The position numbers were made by a program, and so were the translations under genes. A DNA stretch of 34,972 bases from Lachnoclostridium sp. UBA1781 (GTDB lineage Bacteria; Bacillota; Clostridia; Lachnospirales; Lachnospiraceae): positions 1 through 34,972 of the forward strand of contig DCGJ01000008.1 in the NCBI GenBank assembly GCA_002315495.1, read 5' to 3'. Numbering within the stretch: the stretch's first letter is position 1; the number at the start of each line of letters is the position of its first letter. Under the pieces are notes generated by a model. It ran no database searches, was not told where the DNA came from, and worked only from the letters and a program-made list of their open reading frames with translations. Shown piece by piece: positions 1 through 7,704 of this stretch.

Positions 1-720
1 GAATTTATCGCCAATTTCTCAAATAAAAACAATCGTTCCGAGATTGGAAATCTGGCCATGGATATGATTCGTTCTTTGAATCGTCGAATCAAGGAGATGA
101 ATTATGAAGTGAAAACATCGGTTTCCATCGGTATCGCTATGGCCGGGACAGACGGAGAATCCTTTGCGAAGCTTTATAATTGCGGCGATAAAGCCCTCTA
201 TTATGTAAAGTGCAATGGTAAGAATTCCTATCGTTTCTTCAGTGACAGTACAAAGGAACAGGAGAAGAGAACGAATCTCAATGTGGACCTTTCCTATCTG
301 GGAGAGATTCTCAGCCGCTCGGATTCCGGGCACGGCGCATATATGCTTGACTTCGACAATTTTAACAACGTATACAACTTCCTTCGACGTTTCATCGAAA
401 GAGAAAACAAAAAACTGGTTTCCGTTTTGTTCAATGCCCTTCCGGCTCGTGAAGGAGAACAGGTGGACACGGAAGAAGTAGAGGTTGCACTTGATATGCT
501 GGATAAAGCGATTTACACCTCGCTTAGAAGAGTAGACATTACTACAAGATACTCCAGTATTCAGACCCTGGTTGTTCTGATCGATACCAATTTGGAAAAT
601 GGCGGCCGAGTGGTGGAGCGAATCCTGGATTGTTACAGGAAACTATATCTCGGAGATAAAGTAAAAATCGAGTATAGTCTGGCGGAGATTAAGAGTAAGA
701 AAAGCCAGGAAAGCAATTAA
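1..720 (+). CDS. GGDEF-family protein, 5'-truncated, with degenerate second GGDEF-like domain
   Basis: The reading frame is open from base 1, so the gene begins outside the window. The first ~82 visible residues are the C-terminal half of a GGDEF domain: a VSIGIA strand, then LYNCGDKALYYVK and GKNSYRFF, the usual end of diguanylate cyclase folds. The GGDEF active-site loop itself lies upstream, so activity cannot be judged. The last ~105 residues look like a second, degenerate GGDEF-like fold: a VSVLFNAL strand, a helix, LRRVDITTRYSSIQTLVVLID where the catalytic loop would sit (SSIQT replaces GGDEF), and a final helix and strand. The family makes or senses cyclic di-GMP; here the second domain could only be structural or regulatory. 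The hybrid kinase gene starts 31 bases downstream, so the two are probably co-transcribed. Confidence is high for the first domain and moderate for the second. Confidence 0.82.
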   Translation, partial: EFIANFSNKNNRSEIGNLAMDMIRSLNRRIKEMNYEVKTSVSIGIAMAGTDGESFAKLYNCGDKALYYVKCNGKNSYRFFSDSTKEQEKRTNLNVDLSYLGEILSRSDSGHGAYMLDFDNFNNVYNFLRRFIERENKKLVSVLFNALPAREGEQVDTEEVEVALDMLDKAIYTSLRRVDITTRYSSIQTLVVLIDTNLENGGRVVERILDCYRKLYLGDKVKIEYSLAEIKSKKSQESN

Positions 721-751
721 TGTTAGCTAATAGTACGGAGAAGAGGAACAG

Positions 752-3700
752 ATGAGAACTAAAAAAGAGGTCGGAAAACAGTTCATAGTAATCGGGACCC
801 TTGTGGTGGTTGCTATTATTATCACGGTGCTCAATGTTAAAATCATTTTTAATGTTACCAATAAGCAGACGGAGGAATTGGGAAGTCTACAGATGGAGAG
901 CATCCGAGGAGAACTTCAGCAAACACTGGATGATGCTGAATTGGTGACGGTACAGGTGGCAAATGAGATTGATATTCTAAGGACAAAAGGCAATCCACAG
1001 AGTGTGATTGATCAATATCTCATCACCAAAAAGAGAGAACTGTCCTCAGGGTCTTGTATTAACGTATATGCGGCAGGAAGCGACTGGTATTCCATTCCGG
1101 ATTTCGTAGAACCGGAGAATTTTGACCCGACACAAAGAATCTGGTATACGGGCGCCAAGCAGGAAGAAAGTAACGCATTTATCACACAGCCGTACATTGA
1201 CCTTGCAACGGGAAATGTGTGTTTTACCGTATCGCGGTTACTTAGCGACGGCGAGACAGTAGTTGCACTTGACTACAATCTGTCCAAAATGCAGGACTAC
1301 ATCAACGAGCTGTCGGATGACGGACGTACTCCAATCATCGTTGCGGAAAGTGGTGAAATCGTTGGATATGCGGATGCCTCCCAGTTGGGACGTCTCATTT
1401 CGGAGGCATTGCCGGAGTATGTCGAGATTCTTGAATTGGAGAAATCCAACGCCAAGCAGGTTGTATTACCAAAAACCATCAATGGAGTAAGCCAGACCAT
1501 TTTCTGTGGAAAAACCGAAAATAACTGGTATCTGATTCTTTGCGTAAACAATTCGGAGTTGTATCGTGGAAGCTACAACCAGCTCATCTGGCTTTGTCTT
1601 GTAAATGCGGTTCTGATTCTTGCGATTCTTTTATTGTATCTTCTTGCGGTAAGAAATCGTAGGAGAACGGAGGCAACGCTTAAGGTAAGAGAAGATTTCC
1701 TGTCCCAGATGTCAAAGGAACTTAAACTGCCGATCGCTTCTATTATCAATATCAGCAATCCAAACATTGGAAATGATTCACCGGACAGCATGGAGAAGAT
1801 TCGTGAATCTGCATTCCGCCTTTCCGATATGGTGGACAATCTGATTTCGTACTCGAATATTGTGAAGTACGAAAAAGAAGACGAGTCCATCGGAATAGAA
1901 AGCAAGTTTAGCAACAATTTCAACCGAAGAATTCGTGTTGCCATTATCGGTGTTATCATCATTGCAATGGCGATTAGTGTATATCTCTTTTCGGAGTCCA
2001 GAATCCGTCTTGGGAGCCAGTCCATAAAGGAAGAAGCCAGCCTTTATGAGAACGAGCTTTCGCAGTGGATTACGGAGCAAAAGAGTATTCTTAGTATGTT
2101 CTGTAATACCATCACCGCCAATCCGGATATTCTGGAGGATTATGAGGGCGCTGTTAAGTTCTTAGATGATATTACGAAGAAGTATTCCGATATCTCGGTT
2201 GTGTATATGACCAATCCGGAAGCGGAGCATACCGTTATTATGAATAACGGGTGGGAACCTAGTGAAGGCTGGTACGTGGAAGAGCGACAGTGGTACATCG
2301 ATACCATGAATTCAAAGGACGGCTTTAATATTTCGTCCCCTTACTTCGATGAGCAGACCGGATTGTACTGCGTTACGTTCTCGCAACGAGTGTACGATAA
2401 GAATGGAGCATTTTTGGGCAACTTCGGTATCGATTTCTATATGGATAAGCTGATTGATATTCTCGGTGAAAGCTATTCTGATACGGGTTACGCCTTTTTG
2501 GTTGACGGTGAGGGTAATATTATCAATCATCCGAACGCATATTATCAGATGACGCAAAACGGAGCATACAGTGTATTCGATACCGAATATAAGAATGTGT
2601 ATGCGGATGAGAGTACCATTGGATACATTAACGATTATAATAATACCCGAATGGCTTGTGTTGCCAACAAAAATGTGGACTCACAGTTTACGGTCATTGT
2701 AGTTAAGAACTGGTGGAGCATTTTCGGTAATATTATTATCTATTGTGCCATCTTTGTTGTGATGTTCGGAGCCTGTGTATTTGCGGTGTATTACCTGATT
2801 AATCAGTTGATGAAATGGCAGGAGAAAGCGAACGAAAAGCTTCGTAAGGCGGTAAATGCGGCAACAGAAGCCGGTGAGGCAAAGTCTCAGTTCCTGGCCC
2901 AGATGAGCCATGAGATTCGTACACCTATTAACGCAGTGCTCGGAATGAATGAGATGATTCTGCGAGAAAGCACTGACAGTACGATTCAGGAATACGCGAC
3001 GGATATTAAGGGGGCCGGCAGAACCTTGCTTTCGCTCATTAACAGTATTCTTGATTTCTCAAAAATCGAAGACGGAAAAATGGAGATTATGGAGGTTGAA
3101 TATGCTACATTCTCCTTCGTGAATGACCTTGTTAATATGGTTTCGGAAAGAGCTTCTCAGAAGGGGCTGGAGCTGAAGCTTGAAATTGATGAGCAGCTTC
3201 CGTCGGTTCTGTATGGAGATGATTTGAGAATCCGACAGATTGTAACGAATCTGCTTTCCAATGCGGTCAAATATACCCACAGCGGAACCGTTACCCTGAA
3301 AATGCAGGGAAACAAGATCGGCGAAGAGGAATACCTTCTCTTTGTTGCGGTATCGGATACCGGTATCGGAATCCGTGAGGAGGATAAGGCCATTCTGTGT
3401 ACATCCTTCCAGCGTCTTGATCAGGAGCGGAACCGAAATATTGAGGGTACCGGTCTTGGCCTTTCCATCGTTAGTAAATTGCTTCAGATGATGGGAAGCG
3501 AGCTGCAGATTGAGAGTGTATATGGTGAGGGCTCCAGCTTCTATTTTGAGATTCGACAGAAGATTGTGGATGCCACCCCTCTTGGTGATTATTCCAACAA
3601 GAGAATCAATGTGAACGAATCGGATAAGCTTCATGTATATGCACCGGAGGCATCCATTCTTGTGGTGGATGATAATGAGGTAAACCTTAAGGTTGCAAGA

Positions 3701-4519
3701 AGCCTTTTGAAGATTAACGGAATTGATATTCATACCGCGTCCAGCGGCGTTCAATGTATTGATGCAGTACAGCAACATGTGTACGACATCATTTTCCTGG
3801 ATCATATGATGCCGGGAATGGACGGTATCGAAACCCTGAATCAGATGCTCAACAAGAAGCTGATTGATGAGCATTCGATCGTGATTGCACTTACCGCCAA
3901 TGCTGTCGTTGGTGCGAAGGAAAAATATCTGGAAGCAGGCTTTACGGATTATCTGTCCAAACCGATTGATATCGATAATCTCGAAGAGAAGCTGGTGAAG
4001 TATCTTCCGAAGGAAAAAGTCGACTATCGCAAGGGTGGAGATTCCAAGACTTCAGAGACTGCACACGCTTCCGAGACGATAACCACCGAAAATGCGGCGG
4101 TTTCCGAACCTTCACTCACTGCGAGTGATACCGGCTCCGAGAGTCAAACTCCGACCTCGGAAGGGGAATCCGAGAACGTATCGACCTCTGTCATTGACCG
4201 TGAAATGGCTCTAAAATTCCTCCTTGGAGACGAGGATGTGTACAAAGAAATTGTTCAGGTGTATATCGAAACCTCGGACGAAAAGATTATGGAGCTTGAC
4301 AAACATTACGATGACAAGAACTGGAAGGGCTTCGAAATCGTTGTTCACAGCATTAAGAGTTCTTCCCTGAGTGTGGGTGCACAGAAGCTTTCGGACCTGG
4401 CGAAGGCCATGGAATTCGCGGCAAAAGAGGAAAATGCCGCATTTATCGAGGATAATTATTTCAATTTGTTAACGATGTTCCAGGAGGCTCTTACGGAGCT
4501 AAGGGCATATCTTGCATAA
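752..4519 (+). CDS. Hybrid sensor histidine kinase with two sensor modules and an HPt domain
   Basis: A 1255-residue membrane hybrid kinase. Order seen: TM1 (~10-33), extracellular Cache-like sensor (~35-275), TM2 (~278-299), a HisKA-like helix (311-375) whose His is replaced by Lys (SKELKLP, K322), TM3 (~395-412), second Cache-like sensor (~415-655; WYVEERQWYIDTM and GNFGIDFYMDKL are typical), TM4 (~659-682), true HisKA with SHEIRTP (H720), HATPase (N837 in NLLSNAVKYT, DTGIG 869-873, GTGLGLS 899-905), receiver (VVDDNE, phosphoacceptor D1017, K1070 in LSKPID), a Ser/Thr/Glu-rich linker (~1095-1145), and HPt (H1199 in VVHSIKSSS). The expected route is H720 to D1017 to H1199 and then an unseen regulator. 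AGGAAC precedes the ATG. The architecture suggests fusion of two membrane sensor proteins, the first reduced to a pseudokinase helix. The ligand is unknown. Confidence 0.93.
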   Translation: MRTKKEVGKQFIVIGTLVVVAIIITVLNVKIIFNVTNKQTEELGSLQMESIRGELQQTLDDAELVTVQVANEIDILRTKGNPQSVIDQYLITKKRELSSGSCINVYAAGSDWYSIPDFVEPENFDPTQRIWYTGAKQEESNAFITQPYIDLATGNVCFTVSRLLSDGETVVALDYNLSKMQDYINELSDDGRTPIIVAESGEIVGYADASQLGRLISEALPEYVEILELEKSNAKQVVLPKTINGVSQTIFCGKTENNWYLILCVNNSELYRGSYNQLIWLCLVNAVLILAILLLYLLAVRNRRRTEATLKVREDFLSQMSKELKLPIASIINISNPNIGNDSPDSMEKIRESAFRLSDMVDNLISYSNIVKYEKEDESIGIESKFSNNFNRRIRVAIIGVIIIAMAISVYLFSESRIRLGSQSIKEEASLYENELSQWITEQKSILSMFCNTITANPDILEDYEGAVKFLDDITKKYSDISVVYMTNPEAEHTVIMNNGWEPSEGWYVEERQWYIDTMNSKDGFNISSPYFDEQTGLYCVTFSQRVYDKNGAFLGNFGIDFYMDKLIDILGESYSDTGYAFLVDGEGNIINHPNAYYQMTQNGAYSVFDTEYKNVYADESTIGYINDYNNTRMACVANKNVDSQFTVIVVKNWWSIFGNIIIYCAIFVVMFGACVFAVYYLINQLMKWQEKANEKLRKAVNAATEAGEAKSQFLAQMSHEIRTPINAVLGMNEMILRESTDSTIQEYATDIKGAGRTLLSLINSILDFSKIEDGKMEIMEVEYATFSFVNDLVNMVSERASQKGLELKLEIDEQLPSVLYGDDLRIRQIVTNLLSNAVKYTHSGTVTLKMQGNKIGEEEYLLFVAVSDTGIGIREEDKAILCTSFQRLDQERNRNIEGTGLGLSIVSKLLQMMGSELQIESVYGEGSSFYFEIRQKIVDATPLGDYSNKRINVNESDKLHVYAPEASILVVDDNEVNLKVARSLLKINGIDIHTASSGVQCIDAVQQHVYDIIFLDHMMPGMDGIETLNQMLNKKLIDEHSIVIALTANAVVGAKEKYLEAGFTDYLSKPIDIDNLEEKLVKYLPKEKVDYRKGGDSKTSETAHASETITTENAAVSEPSLTASDTGSESQTPTSEGESENVSTSVIDREMALKFLLGDEDVYKEIVQVYIETSDEKIMELDKHYDDKNWKGFEIVVHSIKSSSLSVGAQKLSDLAKAMEFAAKEENAAFIEDNYFNLLTMFQEALTELRAYLA

Positions 4520-4547
4520 ATGGAAAACGCATGTGAAAGGAATATGT

Positions 4548-5303
4548 ATGTTAAATCAGTTTTCGAGAACACAGTTGCTTCTTGGTGTGGAAGCAATGGA
4601 TAAATTGAAGAATTCAAGGATAGCCGTGTTTGGTGTAGGTGGCGTGGGAGGATATGTGTGTGAAGCCCTTGTCAGAAGTGGAGTGGGACAATTCGACCTT
4701 ATCGATGATGACAAGGTATGCTTAACCAATATCAACAGACAGATTATTGCGACACGAAAGACCGTTGGTCGATATAAGGTTGACGTAATGAAGGAGAGAA
4801 TGCTTGATATTAATCCGGATGTTAAGGTTAATACGCATCAGTGCTTCTTTTTGCCGGAAAATGCGGACGATTTCCCGTTTGAGGAATATGATTATGTCGT
4901 AGACGCTGTTGATACCGTGACTGCAAAAATCGAGCTTGTTATGAAGTGTCAGGAAAAAGGCGTCAGGATTATCAGCTCCATGGGGGCCGGAAATAAGCTG
5001 GATGCAAGCGCATTTCGCGTGGCTGACATTTATAAAACAACAATGTGTCCGTTGGCAAAGGTGATGAGGCATGAACTGAAAAAGAGAGGCGTAAAAAAGC
5101 TTAAGGTTGTATATTCCGAAGAAAAACCGATAAGACCGCTTGAAGACATGTCGATTAGCTGCAGAGCACACTGCATTTGTCCGCCCGGAGCAGAACGTAA
5201 ATGTACCGAGAGAAGAGATATTCCGGGAAGTGTTGCATTTGTCCCATCGGTTGTCGGACTGATTATTGCCGGAGAAGTGGTAAAGGACATTATAGCTGTT
5301 TAA
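4548..5303 (+). CDS. tcdA: tRNA threonylcarbamoyladenosine dehydratase (TcdA/YgdL family)
   Basis: A 251-residue E1/ThiF-like protein. Members use ATP to cyclise the t6A modification at tRNA position 37 to ct6A. The N-terminus FSRTQLLLG is family-typical, followed by a Rossmann-type nucleotide loop (VFGVGGVGGYV, ~27-37), NINRQ (61-65) and VDAVDTV (~118-124). FRVADIYKTTMCPLAKVMR is a TcdA hallmark that separates it from ThiF and MoeB. Near the C-terminus a Cys cluster (SCRAHCICPPGAERKC) is followed by RRDIPGSVAFVPSVVGLIIAGEVVKD; the cluster may bind metal. An upstream in-frame ATG at 4512 overlaps the kinase stop and lacks a Shine-Dalgarno; the ATG at 4548 has AAAGG seven bases upstream and matches the family start. 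The gene lies 28 bases behind the kinase, probably in the same transcript. Function is by family only. Confidence 0.88.
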   Translation: MLNQFSRTQLLLGVEAMDKLKNSRIAVFGVGGVGGYVCEALVRSGVGQFDLIDDDKVCLTNINRQIIATRKTVGRYKVDVMKERMLDINPDVKVNTHQCFFLPENADDFPFEEYDYVVDAVDTVTAKIELVMKCQEKGVRIISSMGAGNKLDASAFRVADIYKTTMCPLAKVMRHELKKRGVKKLKVVYSEEKPIRPLEDMSISCRAHCICPPGAERKCTERRDIPGSVAFVPSVVGLIIAGEVVKDIIAV

Positions 5304-5422
5304 AGGAAGACGCTTCCGGAGAATCCTTCGGTAGATGAACTGAAAAAGTTGTATGTTATGGTCACATGCAAATAGGAACGATTCTATATGGTTATTTATG
5401 GGGAAATGCCCTACTCCTATAG

Positions 5423-5451
5423 TTGAGTTTTACAAAACTTTATGATACAAT
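5423..5451 (+). promoter_or_regulatory. Sigma-A-type promoter for ychF
   Basis: TTGAGT (5423-5428), a 17-base spacer and TACAAT (5446-5451), with TG at 5443-5444 giving an extended -10. It stands 50 bases before the ychF start in the 198-base gap after tcdA. No terminator hairpin is obvious in that gap. Confidence 0.72.
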
Positions 5452-5501
5452 TATCTCTGTATGTTGAGAAAAATCCCAGTATCAAGGAGGATAATTGATA
5501 A

Positions 5502-6596
5502 ATGAAACTAGGTATTGTTGGCTTGCCAAACGTAGGCAAGAGCACATTGTTTAATTCGTTAACCAAGGCCGGAGCAGAATCCGCAAACTATCCGTTCTGT
5601 ACCATTGACCCGAACGTGGGTGTGGTAGCAGTTCCGGACAAGAGACTTCAGGTTTTGACGGAGATGTACGACTCCAAAAAGACCACACCGGCAGTGATTG
5701 AATTTGTTGATATTGCAGGACTTGTAAAGGGCGCATCTCAGGGCGAAGGTCTTGGGAACCAGTTCCTTTCCCACATTCGTGAGACCGATGCAATTGTACA
5801 TGTTGTACGTTGCTTTGAGGACAGCAACATTATTCACGTTGACGGTTCGGTTGATCCGGTTCGTGACATTGAAACCATCAATTTGGAGCTCATTTTCTCG
5901 GATATGGAGATGGTTGAGCGTCGTATCGCCCGTGTATCCAAGAGCACCCACAATGACAAGACGAAGAAGGAACTTGAGATGCTTCAGGCAATCAAGGCGC
6001 TTCTCGAGGAGGGTAAGAAGGCAAGTGCCTACACGACCGATGACGAAGAATGTCAGGGTTGGCTTCGTGGCTACGCACTTCTTTCCGCTAAGCCGGTTAT
6101 TTACGCGGCAAATGTGGACGAGGATTCCCTTGCGGATGATGGCGCAAGCAACGAGTTTGTTCAAAAGGTTCGCGCATTTGCAGCAGAAGAGGGCTCTGAG
6201 GTGTTCGTCATCTCCGCACAGATTGAGCAGGAGATGTCTGAACTTGAGGATGATGAGAAGGCAGAATTCTTAGAGGCACTTGGCCTTGAGGTTTCCGGTC
6301 TTGAGAAACTGATTGCAGCAAGCTATAACCTGCTTGGACTGATTAGTTACCTGACTTCCGGTCCGGATGAATCCCGTGCATGGACCATCACGAAGGGCAC
6401 CAAGGCACCGCAGGCAGCCGGAAAGATTCATACCGATTTCGAGCGTGGCTTTATTCGCGCTGAGGTTGTAAGCTTCGATGATTTGGTTTCCAACGGCTCT
6501 ATGACCGCGGCAAAGGAAAAGGGCTTGGTTCGTTCAGAAGGAAAGGAATATGTGGTACAGGACGGCGACGTTGTACTGTTCCGTTTTAATGTATAA
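5502..6596 (+). CDS. ychF: YchF/Obg-like ribosome-binding ATPase
   Basis: 364 residues, the normal YchF length. YchF is a TRAFAC-class P-loop NTPase that prefers ATP, binds ribosomes and affects stress responses; its exact role is unsettled. Seen: G1 loop GLPNVGKST (6-14), the YchF-typical SANYPFCTIDPNVG (~27-40), G3 region VDIAGLVKGASQGEGLGNQFL (~69-89), a coiled-coil middle helical domain, NVDEDS in the place of the NKxD motif, and a C-terminal TGS-like domain with AWTITKGTKAPQAAGKIHTDFERGFIRAEV. AAGGAGG (5484-5490) lies 11 bases before the ATG, and a good promoter precedes it. A hairpin at 6608-6631 follows the gene. The assignment is secure. Confidence 0.97.
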   Translation: MKLGIVGLPNVGKSTLFNSLTKAGAESANYPFCTIDPNVGVVAVPDKRLQVLTEMYDSKKTTPAVIEFVDIAGLVKGASQGEGLGNQFLSHIRETDAIVHVVRCFEDSNIIHVDGSVDPVRDIETINLELIFSDMEMVERRIARVSKSTHNDKTKKELEMLQAIKALLEEGKKASAYTTDDEECQGWLRGYALLSAKPVIYAANVDEDSLADDGASNEFVQKVRAFAAEEGSEVFVISAQIEQEMSELEDDEKAEFLEALGLEVSGLEKLIAASYNLLGLISYLTSGPDESRAWTITKGTKAPQAAGKIHTDFERGFIRAEVVSFDDLVSNGSMTAAKEKGLVRSEGKEYVVQDGDVVLFRFNV

Positions 6597-6607
6597 GATG
6601 TGTAACT

Positions 6608-6631
6608 CGGGGCAGTGATGATACTGCTCCG
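6608..6631 (+). terminator. Hairpin between ychF and lgt (weak terminator or processing signal)
   Basis: CGGGGCAGT (6608-6616) pairs with ACTGCTCCG (6623-6631) across a six-base loop, a nine-pair stem with one G-U. No clean T tract follows (AACCTAATTTATT), so it is at best an attenuating terminator. No clear promoter for lgt is seen after it. Confidence 0.45.
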
Positions 6632-6670
6632 AACCTAATTTATTAGAGAGAATAAACGAGGGGAATACAT

Positions 6671-7648
6671 ATGTTGACTTCATTTCTGGCGACCGACATT
6701 CGGTTTCCGAATATCGGTATCGTTCTACGAGGGATTGGAAATGGCATTACCATCGCGGGATTTCGAATCGCATTTTACGGGATGGTGATTGCGTTTGGTA
6801 TGATTATGGGCTACCTGGTGGCAGAGTGGTTTTTGAAGCAGGTCGGGTTGAATCCGGACCTTGCTTTGGACTTTGTTATCTGGGGTGTGCTTTGCGGTGT
6901 GGCAGGCGCGAGAGCTTACTATTGCATCTTTAACTGGAGTTCGTTTGCGGATAATCCATGGTCCGTATTGAATCTGCGAACCGGCGGTTTGGCTATCTAT
7001 GGTGGTATCATTGGCGGCGTAGGAAGTGCACTTGTATTTTGCAAGATTAAGAAGGTCAATGTACCGAGCTTTCTGGACTGTGGTTTGCCGGGTATCTGTA
7101 TCGGACAGATTATCGGACGCTGGGGCAACTTCTTTAACCGGGAAGCATTTGGCACTTACACGAACAGTCTGTTTGCAATGCAGGTGGATGTATCGGAGGT
7201 CAATTCCTACTTTAATCCGAACACCTCGCAGGCGATTGTGGAAGGGGCTTACGCAAATCAGCCAACACTGTTAGCGAATATTCTGGAGATTCGAAATCAT
7301 GCGGTAGTGATTGACGGAGCAACCTATATTCAGGTGCAGCCGACGTTTCTATACGAGTCTGTACTGAATCTGTGCTTGTTGATTTTAATGATTGTGCTCG
7401 TAAAGCACAGAAGATTTAACGGACAGATTGCCTTGACGTATCTGATGGGATATGGTACGATTCGATTTGTGATTGAGAAGTTCCGTACCGATCCGCTTTT
7501 GATTGGTAACACCTCCATTCCGGTCAGCCGACTTTTGAGTGCGGTTTTATTGGTTGTCAGTCTTGTGATTTATGTTATCTGCTTTGTGCGGACGAAGAAA
7601 CATGAGGCTCCTACAGCTGCTGAGGAGAAGGCGGAAGAGGTCGTATAG
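6671..7648 (+). CDS. lgt: Prolipoprotein diacylglyceryl transferase
   Basis: A 325-residue polytopic membrane enzyme that moves diacylglycerol from phosphatidylglycerol to the lipobox cysteine of prolipoproteins, the first step of lipoprotein maturation. The signature is clear: RTGGLAIYGGIIGG (~103-116) corresponds to the GGL motif region, and GQIIGRWGNFFNREAFG (~145-161) carries the essential Arg (about R150) and Asn residues. PTFLYESVLN and a late GYGTIRFVIEKFR also match Lgt. A stretch of about 60 residues after the signature (about 165-225) contains few hydrophobic segments and is probably an outside loop. The C-terminus ends in a charged KKHEAPTAAEEKAEE tail. GAGGGG lies just upstream of the ATG. 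A likely substrate in this window is the PPIase lipoprotein at 27394-28584. Confidence 0.97.
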   Translation: MLTSFLATDIRFPNIGIVLRGIGNGITIAGFRIAFYGMVIAFGMIMGYLVAEWFLKQVGLNPDLALDFVIWGVLCGVAGARAYYCIFNWSSFADNPWSVLNLRTGGLAIYGGIIGGVGSALVFCKIKKVNVPSFLDCGLPGICIGQIIGRWGNFFNREAFGTYTNSLFAMQVDVSEVNSYFNPNTSQAIVEGAYANQPTLLANILEIRNHAVVIDGATYIQVQPTFLYESVLNLCLLILMIVLVKHRRFNGQIALTYLMGYGTIRFVIEKFRTDPLLIGNTSIPVSRLLSAVLLVVSLVIYVICFVRTKKHEAPTAAEEKAEEVV

Positions 7649-7704
7649 TTTCAGAAACGGAAAAACTTGTAATATGTTATTATTCCTTTTGGGGAGGAAG
7701 AAAA

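Noticed and set aside
7649..7704. A promoter directly before the giant surface gene
   Set aside because: TATTAT and TAATAT are present, but no -35 lies at an acceptable distance; not supported.
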